Origin: Heterobilharzia americana
Taxonomy: Eukaryota > Platyhelminthes > Trematoda > Strigeidida > Schistosomatidae
Reading direction: 5' to 3'
Length of the DNA: 64,000 bases
NCBI GenBank assembly: GCA_944470555.2
Contig: OX104129.1
Span: 50,129,998 to 50,193,997, forward strand
Part shown: piece by piece, positions 10,201-24,521 of the stretch
How positions within the stretch are numbered: position 1 is the stretch's first letter
Layout of the letters: every line of letters begins with the position of its first letter
Notes under the pieces: generated by a model
The model's database searches: none
Told to the model about the DNA's origin: nothing
The model's input: the letters and a program-made list of their open reading frames with translations, nothing else
Translations under genes and position numbers: made by a program

Positions 10201-13200
10201 CTTCTGTTCTACTGGAAGCCAACGTTCAGTTGTGTTTGTCTTAGCAAATGATTTCAATGCACAAGTGAGTATTGTGAAGAAGAGAGCGAAGTGCCTAGGT
10301 GACACTTTTGGAGTTGCAGTGGAGTGAATAGACAGCAGTGATAGTCTGTGACATCTGTGGTCAGATAGGCATATATTTCTGGTCAACACGAACTCCAGAC
10401 ATAATGAGAGACATTATCTGACATGTTGTCCACCGACTTCAACTCAGTGTTGTGGACAGAGACGGATTATATTATTATCAATTGTGGCTGAAGAGAGTCA
10501 ATGGAGGGAGGACTGGTGTAATGAGATTTTTGATTCCACAATCTCCTATTCTCTAGTATTGTGTAACCTAGTGTAATATGAATTCTCCTGATCAATCTAA
10601 GCCTCTGACTAACCGTCGACTTTTTGTGGGAATTATTGGTAGTTTTTTTTACTACTTTTGAAGGTCGTTCACTTTTTGCTCTATCTTCTATTTTTAATCT
10701 CGCTACCTTTTTTTAGATGAACAAGGTGTACTACGTTAGTCGAGCGAATCTAAAGGCCGCCAATAAACAGTTTAACACAACTAACAATGACTATGAAATG
10801 ACACTTCATGCTGACAGTCAAGTCCTTCTTTGTGAAGATGCGGACACAAGTTCTTTGCCAGAAACTCATTTCAATTTCGTTCCAATAGGAAAATTGGATA
10901 CAAATTCTCCTGGGACTTTTGTGGGTAAGTCTTATCATTTTCGCTTCATTTCTACTTGATGTAAGTGGTTTGTAATAACCTACGTTTTCTGATAAGAACT
11001 TTATTAGCAGCCACGAACCATTCGTAGTTTTTAGTAGCATAGTGGCTTTTGGTAATCATTAAACAGCACTCCAGCTGAGAGAGAAACTGAATCTAAATGT
11101 CTAACTCTTCCATTTATAAATCGTTTGTATTGTTTTGTTATCCGTTACTAGAATTATCCCAATTAACGCTTCCACAACCGCATAATTTGCTACTGTACAT
11201 AATCCAAACTTCCGTAAGAGTATTCATGGACTACAACCAATGCTAGATTGGCCAATGGATCTAATTAGGCAGATTACTGGGTAATATGATAAGTTTGTGT
11301 ATTGCATTCCACATGTCTGTAGGAAACATTAATTACCTATGGGTTCTCGTGTGCAGGCAACATTGTGCATGAAGATGAAGAAATACCGACTAAATCACAA
11401 GCAGCATTTGCTTGTGGGTTGTTTAACTATCCATTTGCCAAGGACTTCGAAAAATCGGCATAATCATGTGGTGAGTTTCTCTCTAAGAAATTTAGAATCA
11501 AAGGGAACAAGTGACTTCCCAACAGTAAACCAAACTCTCGAGTTATACGTAAAATCCAAAACACAGGATTTGTCTGAATTACGGTTCTATATTAATCAAC
11601 AGTTTTTTTTATTATTATTAGTCCCTTGGGTTCCTAGTGGAACATAGGGCTTCAGTAGCACGCCTCCAGTGACCTCTGTTCTCCGAGATCTTTTGAACCT
11701 GGTTCCACGACAGCCCACAACCTCTCATTTCCTCCTCGCATGACCTCCTCCATGTCACCCTCGGACGTCCAACTCGTCGCTTCCCATGGGGATTCCACTC
11801 GAGGGCCTGACGCGTGATGTCCTCAGTCGGCCTTCTCAGTGCATGGCCAATCCATCTCCACTTCTTCCTGCATATTTGTTGCGTGATAGGTTCTTGGTTG
11901 GTTCGTTCCCAGAGTTCCTTGTTGCTTATTTTTTCTGGCCATCTGATCTTCAGCAGCGAGCGTAAGCAGTTGTTGATGAATGTCTGTAGTTTATTGGAAA
12001 TGCCTTTCGTGACGCGCCAAGTCTCTGAGCCATACAAGAGCACTGACTTGACGTTGGTGTTGAAAATCCGTATCTTGTTCCACATGCTGAGTGCAGAAGA
12101 TCCCCACACTGGTTTCAGGCTAATGAACGCCTGTCTTGCTTTTCCGATTCTGACTTTGACGTCCTCGTCCGTCCCGCCTGTAGTTGAAACAGTGCTTCCT
12201 AGATAAGTGAAGGAGGTTACTTCCTTCAAGTTTCTCCCGTTGACGGTGATTGGAGTTTGTTGTTGTTGTTGATGTTGGTGGTGCGGTATCTTCATCACTT
12301 CTGTCTTCTCTATATTCACCTGAAGTCCCGTCTTAGCTGCCTCTTCTGTCAACTTGTTAGTTTTTGCCTGCAGATCTTCAAGTTTATGTGACATTAGGCA
12401 TAAGTCATCGGCGAAATCCAAGTCTTCTAGGTTCTTTTCCGTCGTCCAGTGTATCCCCCTCTTCTCGCTGCCTACTGTTTGCTGCATGATCCAGTCCACC
12501 ACAATAAGGAATATCATGGGGGATAGTAGGCAACCTTGTTTCACTCCTGTCTTCACTTCAAAGGCATCACTGAGCTTCCCATTGTGGATTACTTGGCATG
12601 TGGCATCTTCATATAGTTGTTGAATGAGGCGGATAAAGGTTTGCGGTACTCCGTAGTATTGAAGCAGTTTCCAAATTACTTCTCGGTCGACGCTGTCAAA
12701 GGCCTTCTCAAAGTCGATGAAGTTGAGGTATAGAGCTGATTGCCATTCTACGCTCTGTTCTATGATGATACGAAGCGTTGCAATTTGGTCAGCACATGAT
12801 TTGTACTTCCTGAAGCCTGCCTGTTCCGGTCGCAGTTTTGAATCCAGTGCGTCTTTAAGCCTCTCCAGGATGATGCGGCTTAATATTTTACTTGGGGTGG
12901 ATAGGAGAGTGATTCCTCGCCAGTTCTTGCAAGCACTGAGGTCTCCCTTCTTCGGCAGTTTGACAAGGTAACCCTTCTTCCAATCGACAGGTACCTTCTC
13001 TTCCCTCCACACCTTCTGCAATAGTGGTGTGAGCATGTCCGCTGTTGTCTCTGCATCTGTTCTCAGTGCTTCTGGCGGTATTCCATCTGGTCCTGCTGCT
13101 TTCCCGCATTTCAGTAGCTTTATGGCGTTCAGGACTTCCATTTTCGTTGGGGGATTTATGTTCACTTGTAATTCAGCGGCTGCAGGTGGTATTTCTGGAC

Positions 13201-16200
13201 GAAGTGCAGGTGGTGGTCGATTCAAGAGCTTCTTGAAGTGGTCGGCCCATCGTTTCCTCTGTTTCTCTTCTTTTGTAATTAAATTTCCTTCTTCATCTTT
13301 TATTGGTTTCATCTGTGTTGGTCTCTTCCCTGATAGCAACCTGGTTATTTGATACAATGTCGTCAGGTCTCTCTTACCTGCAGCCTGTTCTGCTTCACTT
13401 GCCAGTGTGTCGTAGAAGTGTCTTTTGTCTTTGCGTGCACTCTTCTTCACTTCTTTATCCAGTGTTTTATACATTGTGCTCAGTTCCTCTTGTCGTTGAG
13501 CATCCTTGCACTGGTTTATCTTCTGCTTCACCATCCTCCTCTCCTCTATCAGCTTCCAGGTATCCGTCGAGATCCATTCCTTGTCTTCCCTTCTTCCTTC
13601 CTAATACTGTTGTGCAGGTTTCTTTCCACATAGCTTTCAAAGACTTCCAGTGTTCTTCTACACAGGTTTCTTCAGGGATGTCCCTCGACGTCTCCCATTT
13701 TGTCTTGATGGCTGCTTTGAAGATCTCCTTTGTAGTTTCATCCTTCAGTTTCCGAGTGTTGTACTTGAATTGAGGTCTATCACCAGCTTCCTTGAAGGCT
13801 TTTAACTTGATTTGGAAGGTTCCTTGCACTAGATAGTGGTCTGAACCTACATCTGCTCCTCTTCTTGACCTTGTGTTAAGTAGACTGCGTCTCCATTTTC
13901 TTGAGATTGAGATAAAGTCGATTTGATTTTTAGTGTGTCCATCTGGTGAAGTCCATGTCGCTTTGTGAATATCCTTGTGCCTGAACACACTGCCTCCAAT
14001 CACCAAATCGTTGAATGCGCAGAATTCTGCAAACAATTCTCCATTCTCATTCATTTCACCTAGCGCCTCTCGACCCATGGTTAGTTCTCTTCCCGTGTTG
14101 TCCCCTCCCAGTTTGGCATTCATGTCGCCCATTAGAATTTTGATATCGCCAACTGACGTCTTGTCCAGTGTTGACTGAAGTTGTCTGTAGAATTCCTCCT
14201 TTTTCTCTTGCTCTGCATTATTTGTAGGTGCATAACATTGTATGATTGTGACCTTTCTTCCTTTTGAGTTGAATCTTGCTGTCATGATCCTGGAGGAGAT
14301 TGGTTCCCACTGCATGAGAGCCTTCGATGCTCTTGAGGACATCATGATAGCCACTCCCTCAGTGTGCTCGTGGTTGGCGTCTGGGTGACCAGAGTAGATT
14401 ATTGATTCTCCAGTTGACAGTTTGGAGAGTCCACTCCCATTCCATCTGCTCTCGCAAATCCCAAGCACTTCGATGTTATACCTTCTCATCTCCTTTGCAA
14501 TCTGGGCTGCCTTACTGGGTTCAAACATCGTGCGGACATTCCATGTCCCCACGTTTACTTTCGCTTTCATCGAGAGAAGACACATCGGCCAATTGGCTTC
14601 CCGAAGGCTTTCACCAACTGGCGTCATTTCGCCTCTCCGATTCCAGCGGGGAATAAGTTTGTTTTCATTTTTTATATTTTGTTTGTGCTTTGAAGTTTCT
14701 TTAGCGGTTAGATTTGTTTTACGGGGTAGGGTTGCTAGCCCTATGCCCAACCTTCCCTCTTTACCCGGGCTTAGGACCGGCTAGTAACTAGTAAACTAGT
14801 TAACCAGGCGAGGTTATTAATCAACAGTATTGAGTAATAAAATATAAACCTCAATCGCGAGATATCTGTTGGTTTATCGCTATCAAGGCACTTACGAAGA
14901 GTGCGTCAACTGTAAAAACAGCAAAGTTGTCTCCAAGCAGTCAGATGGGAATATAACAGTCGCGCGTAAGTTCTCACAGTGAGGTAAAGGCGCAAGATAA
15001 ACAAGTGTTCAAGATAAAACAGAACATCAGGGAGCAACGGAAGAAATTACAACACCGCCACTAACTGCGAAAGATACGACTGAACAAAATGATCAGTCAA
15101 GGCTGTGGATGAAGCAACACTATGAGACAGACTATACTACTTTAGAATATTAAGTAGTATGAAAATAAAAACAAAAGGGTAAACAAAGGCATCATCCTAT
15201 ATGGTAAACGAGAACAAGAAAGAAGTTAACACATGTGTGTTTGAAGCCCTATTTACATACTCGCTTACCATGGTCCGAAAAATTTTAAACAGGTTGCATC
15301 GAAACCTGTGAAACTTGTCACAAAGAATCAAATGAACAGGTATACAATAGCTGGTGGTTTCAGCAGTAAATTAGGAGAGTTGAATCCAGTAATGTTGTGT
15401 CTTCGTACTTTTTGCTGTCTGTTTAAAAGCGTTGTTCAATAATCTTCGATTTCTCATCTGAGAAGGCGCCTTTTAAATTGCATCTGCTTGAGAAAAAATG
15501 GTAACTGTATCTGGGAATACAGCTCTTTCGTGTTTTGTGGAGAGCGATGTGGTGACTGTTGGTGGTAAGAAAAACTTGGTCCTCTCATACAGAAATACGG
15601 CTTATTCTCTTTTTTTTTCACCGCTGAAATGGTTCATAGATATACTAAAAATCAAAATAATGCATCAAGAATAAACACTTACGGATGTCTCAAGCCCTTA
15701 TTCTATGTGCTACTACTGGTCATTTTTACATCAGGAGTACATTATGAGTTAATTCGATTAGTCATTAAGATTGAGAACATTTGGCCACAGTAATATATGT
15801 CACTTCATGCAGAAAATGTTTGATAATTTTAAGCTCCATAATGAGAAAACGAAGATTATCTGAGACGTAATGTATTAGCGCTCTACAATTCGAGCAATAT
15901 AATCGTAAATGAACTTGTCGAACTATTTCAGTGAAAATTTACAATGTAGTTTAATAAGGAACAAAAACAAAATCTGAATCACATGTTTATTGGTATACAA
16001 ATTAGTATCAATACTGCCAAAGTAGGTTCAATGTGTATACATAAAAGGGGTTTGAATTTACGGATGGTCAGAGCTTGAATAAATTTGAGTGCTCGGCCCT
16101 GATTACTTTCATGTCATACTTTAAAAACTGTTCATGGCTAGTTTATAGTGTGTGTTCGGCAACAGATGAAGATGACGTTTATCACCTGCGGTTTTCTTAA

Positions 16201-19200
16201 GTTTTATAACATATATCCAGTTTCGTATAATTCTCTTCTTACATTATTCTGCTCATTTCTTCAACTTATTATATTCCCATATAGTGTGTTATTTGTGTAA
16301 ATTATTTTCATTTATATAACTCAATATTAGATGTTGTTGGAGTTGTACATGAATGTGGGGAAGTGCAAACGATCACAGCCAAAGCTTCTCAACGGGAATT
16401 ACGTAAACGAGAATTGGGAATAGTGGATAGTTCCAATTGTTTGGTGCGTCTTACATTATGGGGTGAAGAAGCTGAAAATTTCGATGGCACCAATCATCCT
16501 GTCATTGTTGTGAAAGCAGCGAAAATATCCGACTTTAATGGTATATTCTCCATTTCTTTTTGATTATCGAATTATAACTCTAATTACTATAAGGTAGTTA
16601 TATCATTGCTTCGACCGTTTAACTTGTATATAAATATTTGATATATTCTACTGGAGTTTTCCACTCTGACTTCCACTATCCTATTGAAATACTACTTAAC
16701 ACCAGATAACTTTTCAACTGAAATTGATTTTTGAAAAAATCAGTAAGAAGACCTATGAAACTTTCAGTTTGGTATTTAACGAATAACTGACGCTCCTAAG
16801 TAGATTTGGTTTTAATCTGACGTACTAGGGAGACAGAATTAAAAAAAAAAGCTGTCGACAGTGATATTTGAATGTGACACTGTGTCTCAGTGGCTTAGTA
16901 ACTAATTAACTTCCAGTCAATGTCACAGGTTCGAACGTCGCTTTTTTATTGCTGCTTTAACACCCACGTAGTATGATAATCTTTCACATTGTGACTGAGA
17001 GTTACATGAAAACAGTAAACAGTCGTAACTGTTGGTAATTTCGATGACATCACCTTGTCGAACAGAAACTTATCTTTCGTTTTTGGTTTTTCCGGGTGAG
17101 TTCGAAATTCGTTCATCGATCCTAATTTGGAGGTTGTAGCTCGGTTTGAATGGAATGTTACACGTAATGTATTAAAATCAGTGCAGCTCTGAGGCATCTC
17201 TGGACTTCTTAGTGAAAATAAGTATGTCACTATTTCACATTTTTCATAGCATATAATCACTGAATATATTTGGGAAGTATTACAAAAACCTGAATCGATC
17301 TACTTACATAAGTTTGATCATATACATTGTAAATATTTGTATGCAAAAACTTGATATCAATCTAAAGTTGGCTGGACTTATTTGTATAGTATACTTGCCG
17401 CCGTAATACTCCTATGAAGAATTAATCTTGTAGGTTTCATGCTATATTTTCCCATATAATTATTCCACTCTCGTTTGCTTTTAGGTCGATCTCTTTCTGT
17501 AGGTCCAACATCATCTATCCTTGTTACTCCTACTAATATCCCAGAAGCTATACGTCTGAAAGGCTGGTATGAACATGAAGGACGCTATTCTAACTTTGAA
17601 ACCTTCCGAAGTGAAATGATTGGATCTGCAGCTGGAGGAGATGGATCATCTGGTCCACCTGGTGTTTTAGGTGGTTGGAATCTGTTACAAGACGTTAAAG
17701 CATCGGGTGTAGGAGCAAATGTAAAGGCAGATTATTTCACTTGCAAGGTAATTTTACTCTATATTCTTACCGTATGCGAGTATAAATCATTGTGTAATAG
17801 ACTTGCATAGATGGGTCAAAAGTTAACTTTGAAATAACCAAACTCTACCGCACTATATATTTATTCCGTTTGATAAATCTAAACAACGAAATGAAAACTA
17901 TAAAATCTCAACACAAAATGATTTCATGGTTTTTAATCAGCTGCAAAAGCCTTGAAATTGTAATAGATTTTGGAATATTCTAATGAAATAAAGAATAAGT
18001 ACTGGGCTTTAAAATCTGATGATACTGTGAGGTCGAACAATTAGTTCAACTCATTGCTATCAAAAAATATAACAAGTGGTTTTCAACTACTGGATCTGGT
18101 ATTAACCTGTCGATCGGATAGTGTATTTTGATTTTAAGCAGTTCTTACCTACACTTGGTTTTCATACATTTTGACAACCGATTTTATTTCCATACTTCAT
18201 CAACATATTGACATTTTTAGTTTATTTATGGTGTATATAACTTTTAGGCTACTGTTGTCTTCATGAAGAAAGAGAACTTTATGTATCAAGCATGCTTTAC
18301 TGAAGGATGTAATAAGAAGGTGGTGGACTTAGGCAATGGCTTGTATCGGTGTGAAAAATGCGCTCGGGAGACACCGGATTATAAATGGCGCCTACTCCTA
18401 ATGGTAAGTTTTGCACGGTTAATCATACCGAAGTGTTCTCATTTGTCGGTTGTACAGTTTGTCGTGGTTATGCTTTCATTATTTTCTAATAGTTTTATTT
18501 ACGATTCGACTTCTAGTTAGATTAGTCTAATTCTTTTCTCTGTTTGTTTAAATTCTTGTCGAGAAGTGCGTCTAGAGATGTCACAAGTTTCGTCGACAAA
18601 CTCATACTTTCGTTTTTATGAAACCGAATGATGCACAGTTACGTATAATTCCAAGAATTACTTCACCATAATAGTCTAATAAAACCTTATCAACATGTTA
18701 TTGACTGTTGTCACATCTTGAATATCACACTGCCTTCGTAACAGCAAGCTTGCGTAATGCTGTGAAAATTTATGAAATTTTCAACATACACAGTTTCAAA
18801 TCTAATGAATACTCGTCAAGACCTATCATTTTGGCTGTAGTGAATATGGGGTTTAAGTGTGTATTGAACCAAGCAGTTAATATAGGTATTGAATTGCCTA
18901 GTTTTAGCAGACGAAGTAGGGTAATTTAGTGACCAATAATAGTCATCACTGAACGACGATATATACTCGACCTAGGTTAGAAATTGTTTATTTATAGATA
19001 AAACACGCCATCTACTTGTCATAAGGTTTTCCACTACAAATATCTGCAAGTGACAAGACTTTAAGTAGTGAATGTTTAATTCTTTCTAAACATGATGAAG
19101 ATATGTGCGAAAGTAATTTAGGTGATTCGTTGTATACCTGTTGTTCGCTTCTGGTAGGTACTTATACAAATATAATGGTTTCTGTAATGAAGATCCCAGA

Positions 19201-22200
19201 AATTGCAGTCTAAGATATGATAGAAACCTGAGAACTAATTGAGTAGTTGCTTTAGATGGATGCAAAAGTACCAACCGATTTATTAAATCGAGAAAAACAG
19301 TAGCTGGATACATCAAATGGTGTGGCTGAAGAGTGAATACCTCAATGCAGCAATCCTTTTTTTCTTGAAATTTAAGAAAGCAAAGTTCTAGTTCTGCCTA
19401 TTCTTTCATCTCATCATCTTGCATCTACCCTTGTCTAGGTTTTGAGAAAAATTCTAATTTAGATGTGATCACTGTATTGTCAGTAATCATCAGTCAGTGG
19501 AGGTGCGGCTCGTTGGCTTAGAAAGTTAACTTCCAACCAGTGGGCTGTGGATCCGAACACCGCTCTGCTTACCAAAGTTTGGGCAGCCAGGAAGTATTAC
19601 TAGGGCTCACACTAAATAGGTGTGACTCATTGCCCACCGCTCGACTATGTACAAGGCTCCTGAGGGGATTTCAAATTACCAGTCAAAAGTAGGGAACTAT
19701 GGACCATTGAATTCTAACCCAGTGGCTGGATGGTTAACGCGTTCTCCGGGAAACCTAAAGATCTCGGTGAGGTCATGGTCACATACTGCTGAGGAGTCCC
19801 GTACTAGGGCGAAACAGCTATTTAGTGCTCCCAGGTTTTCAATGGTTCTCCAGCTGAATTCAGTTTATGATGAATGCTTCCTTCAAAAGTACTTCTATTT
19901 GATCAGCACCAAGGTTAATTAAATATCTAGAGTCATTTAGTGATATCGTCTGTGTTATAAATAAAAACTACACTTTTCATTTACTGGATTCATCCCTAGA
20001 TGTAAGAATTTCTTTCAGTTTAGTAGTATTTCAATCTCAAATTCAAATTTCCCCCGAATTCAATCACATACTGATCAGTTCTACCATTTATCCGTTGCCA
20101 GTAGAATGGTTAAAAACACAGTGGACAGAAACTGGAATTACTTAGCACCACTTCTCTGCGTGTAGTGATCACGTATATATATCATTTGAATCCCAATAGG
20201 TGATATATAACGACTTATAAAGTTTAATCTTACTAGGGAGATTCTATGAGTGTCGACGAAGTCAAGGGCATCTGTTTTATCTTGAGAAGTTATCTAGCGG
20301 TGTGGCACGAGTGGTGGAATCACTTATACTATCGGATATAGTAATTGCGTATGTGGATGGTGAAGTATTCATATGGACGCTGCTTCTACCTTTTCAAGTA
20401 TATTAAATTAGAAGACGCTGATTTTATGCTTCAAGTTTACTACTGAACTTCCGAATGTAGTGGTCAAAACAACACAAACAAATGAATCACTAATCGGCGT
20501 AAGTTATTTTAGTGATGTCAAGAGTAAATTCTGTTCACATTTTTCAGTTCAACACTAACTTCTTGGTGGCTTGTGTTGATGAGTGATGAAAATTCCAGTA
20601 AAATTACTTCAACAGACGGAGCTTACTATCAAATATATAATTACATCCAGCTCATTCATGAACACATCGAAAACATCAGTCTATGAAATAAAGTTATTGG
20701 ACTATGAAACCTTGTTTTTTAGCTAATTTTATTTATCGTCCAGTGATCAAATTCCACTCTAGTCTTTTGCAGATTTAGAATAAGCTTTGTAAGATAACTT
20801 GGGCTGTTTTCAAGCAGACTTTCCTTATATATATCATTCTGTCGTTACGGTACATGCAAATTATATCGTAATGCATTTCATGTAACATAGTCTTGATGGA
20901 ATTCTGGTTTACCTAATTGAATTTTAATCGTTGCACATATTAAGACAACATTTTTGATGTTTGTTTGTAGGTTAAAATAGCTGATGTCACAGGAGATTTA
21001 TGGGTTACTTGTTTCCAAGATTCTGCAGAAGCTCTGCTTGGTCAGACAGCTGATAAGTTGGGCACAATGAAATCAACACAAGTGAGTCTATTTTTTCATG
21101 ATGAGACTAAGCTATTTTCTAAGAATACTTAGTCTGAAAAGTTTTATCAATAGATTTACACACTTTATTTATGCGGTTTTTCTTCTAGAATTGATAGCTA
21201 TATTTGCATTGATTTCAGTAGGCTTTTAAGGCCATGCTGCGGTAAATAATCAGGTACTGAAACATGGATGATGTTACAGGTTATAAGGTTTACTTATTAT
21301 TTGGGGTGGGAGTTGATAAAAATAAAATCCTTATCTGGCACTTCTATGCGTTGAAGTATTTTAACGAAAATAGTGATTTTATTAGATTCGTATTTTATCT
21401 ACACTTGACAAATGTTTAACTTCAGATTTTGTTCACTGGATTCAAGGCAGAACTCGACAAGCATCTCTTTTGGAACACATACTTGGTAAAACATACTCGA
21501 AAAGGGATGCATTTTACAAATCCATGTAGCAATATTACGGGGACCTAAGAAACAAGAGGGAATGAAAACAAAAACGGAAGTGGATTGTTAAACAAGCGGC
21601 CTCTAAGACATCCGAAAAAGCATTCATTACCTTCCCTTCTCTCTTAAGTAATTGAATTAAGAAGAAAACTGTATCATGATCTCCATTGAATTGCATAGTC
21701 TGTCGAACGGCATCTAGGCAGCTATGAGTCACGTAGAGATGCTTACGCAAGACCAGCATCCTCCATGCCACGGTGCTGTCATCAGCTCGTGACTTGTTGA
21801 CTTTGTCGACCCAACCGTAGGGTGATCGAACAGTGATTTATGTGACAGGTACTGAGATGATATGTGTAAGATATATAGAAGTCAATGAGTTCGATATTTG
21901 ATGACGGTGAGATTGAATGACTGACGATCTCCACCGCACTGGGAACACTGTGCCTCAGCTCAGAATGACTTTCCTGTTGTTTCCACTGGATACTAGGAGT
22001 TCTATACGGAGATGAGTGGTCGAGAATGGAGAGTTGTCGAACGTGTTGATATCGGAGAGGCTGAAATTCACAGGTGTTGTATGTCCTAACTGTATGATGA
22101 GTTGACGTGTCGGGAGGTTGTAGTGATGTGAGGGAGGTGTGTGTGGGGGGGGGTGGGGGGTGGGAATTGAGTGGTGACAGAGTTGTTAAGGTGGTTGAGA

Positions 22201-24438
22201 CTTTTCTGGTGCCTAATCCATGTAAGGTTACTTTTTTGAGAGGTAGGCACCTGAAGATTAAGGTGTATTATTAATGGAGGTTGAGGGAGATCTGCTTGAA
22301 GATAGCACAGGGAGACTGGATGTTATGAGGATTTCGGTACTTTCATGTTTGACTTTTTCTAATTCCATCTCGCTTGAGGAGGGAAGCATCAGTATGCTAC
22401 TGATGGCCATTGATGGGAAACATCTTACTGCTGTCACTCACACCTTGTCCCAGTCACTAGTATTACTTCGGCGCCTTGACTGACCCCAATCATAATGTGG
22501 TAATCCACACTATGACGATAACTGCTTTCTGTATTATGACTCTGAGAAAGAGATTTGTATCACGGTTGAGCTTGAAGAGAACAGTCGAGTGATGACTAAG
22601 AAGAGGAGTAGAACTCGCCATTTTCTCTCCATAATCTCCAGGGACGCGTCAACTGATTGAAATTGTGTTGGAGTGAAATTCGAGTCCTTCAGAGAACTGT
22701 CCAGCCTTCTGTTCTACTGGAAGCCAACGTTCAGTTGTGTTTGTCTTAGCAAATGATTTCAATGCACAAGTGAGTATTGTGAAGAAGAGAGCGAAGTGCC
22801 TAGGTGACACTTTTGGAGTTGCAGTGGAGTGAATAGACAGCAGTGACAGTCTGTGACATCTGTGGTCAGATAGGCATATATTTCTGGTCAACACGAACTT
22901 CAGACGTAATGAGAGACATTATCTGACATGGTGTCCACCGACTTCAACTCAGTGTTGTTGACAGAGACGGATTATATTATTATCAATTGTGGCTGAAGAG
23001 AGTCAATGGAGGGAGGACTGGTGTTCCTTCTGGGGCATGTGGTACAACAGGGATTACGCATAGATAAAGTATATCTTCGTAAACATTTCCTAGTCTAAGA
23101 TAGTAGTTTGTATGTGGTTAGTGAGTTTCACCATTGTTTTTGTTGTAGTTACTGATAGTTATAGTGTCACTGCGTACTTTTAGCTTCACTCAGCTTATTT
23201 CGGAACCGGTTGCTTGTGTGGATGTAAATTTGTATTGATTACTTCATAGTTAGTATATTTTGTCATGTGGTCGGCAATCGGCAGGAAGACCTGCTGTACC
23301 TTGGTTTCGTGCTTTTTGGCACGCTTCTGAAAGGTGTATCTTCAACTTTGAGGGAACTGGTATCCCTTCGGAAATTCGAACCTGCGTCACCCAGTGTATT
23401 TGATGGTGCAGTAATGCAAATTGATTGGCCACATTCGGTCAGCACTTTGTTCTGGACATTATGAAATTGGTTGTTGTTCAGGGACTGATCAACGTGTTTA
23501 ATCATATTCACTGATTTTGTTGGTAGATTTTACACATATATTACAACTATTATATTTCACAAAACTTAATGTTCGCTTATTTTACAGGATGAGGGGCAAT
23601 TAGAAAAAGTATTCATTGAAGCAGCATTTAACTCTTGGATATTTCGCTTGCGAGCTAAGGTTGACCGTTACAACGTAAGTCTACCTTATTCAGCAATACC
23701 TCATTAAATGTACGGAACAAGATATCTATAGGCAAGCTATTTCTGTTACTTCGTTCTTATACTCTACAGTGACAAATATATCAGTAATGTTATGCGAAAG
23801 CCAGTGTAAAGCATGTAGGAAGGAGTCCAAGGTTAAAACAGTCAGTAATATTAGCAAATTGAAGTCATATGGGATAACTGAGAACCGTGAAGATAGTTTA
23901 GTGTCGATCGCACTTCCTCTACAAAACTATAAATGGTATAAGCGAATCATAACATTAAATATATTAGCGATGAACATAAAGCACAGTGATCCAAAACCAA
24001 CTTTTCACCAAATAATCAGGTAGAACAGCCATTTGGCGTACTTGTATAGAATCTAGAACAATTTCTGTATTCATATCGTACCTATGAAGTACTTGGGAAA
24101 TGTTGTGTACGACTAAACTGTCTTGTACATTTATTTTGCTGCCTATCTTTTATTTCGCTTTAATTATCGAAGTGGTCCTATTGGGTCACGTGAAGTTCAC
24201 AAAAGGGAATCCCGCGAAAGACATTTTCTTTCCGGACAATCATTTTTGGATCTTATACATCCATACTTATAGTTACAATGAGAATATATGCTCATTCTCA
24301 AAAGTTGATCAAAATCTTAGACCTTTTTAATGCGTTCCTATGAAAAGCATTCTTGTGTCTAAAATAAATAATTCTGAAAAGTTTCTGATATTTTTCAATT
24401 TACTTTGAGGTGGATACATGAAGCTAATTTAGATGTTA

Positions 24439-24521
<83 letters not shown>

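Larger units (their letters stand above)
11604..14814 (-). mobile_element. Full-length RTE-clade LINE (SR2/Perere-3-like), minus strand, in an RPA1 intron
   Basis: About 3.2 kb, flanked by a perfect 14-bp target-site duplication. On the minus strand the element begins CCTCGCCTGGTTAACTAG, a start shared with the copy at 62622. It encodes an APE-type endonuclease followed by a reverse transcriptase and ends in a TAA-type tail (TAATAATAATAAAAAAAA), as RTE elements do. The two enzymes lie in frames offset by one base, with the break near 13585-13605, where the ancestral single ORF appears to have lost frame. All catalytic motifs are otherwise intact. It opposes RPA1 transcription. The clade assignment (RTE) is firm by architecture; the subfamily name is from memory and less sure. 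Confidence 0.92.

Noticed and set aside
12354..14784. Open frames on the + strand opposite the RTE element
   Set aside because: They are antisense shadows of the minus-strand endonuclease and reverse transcriptase, whose motifs are complete.
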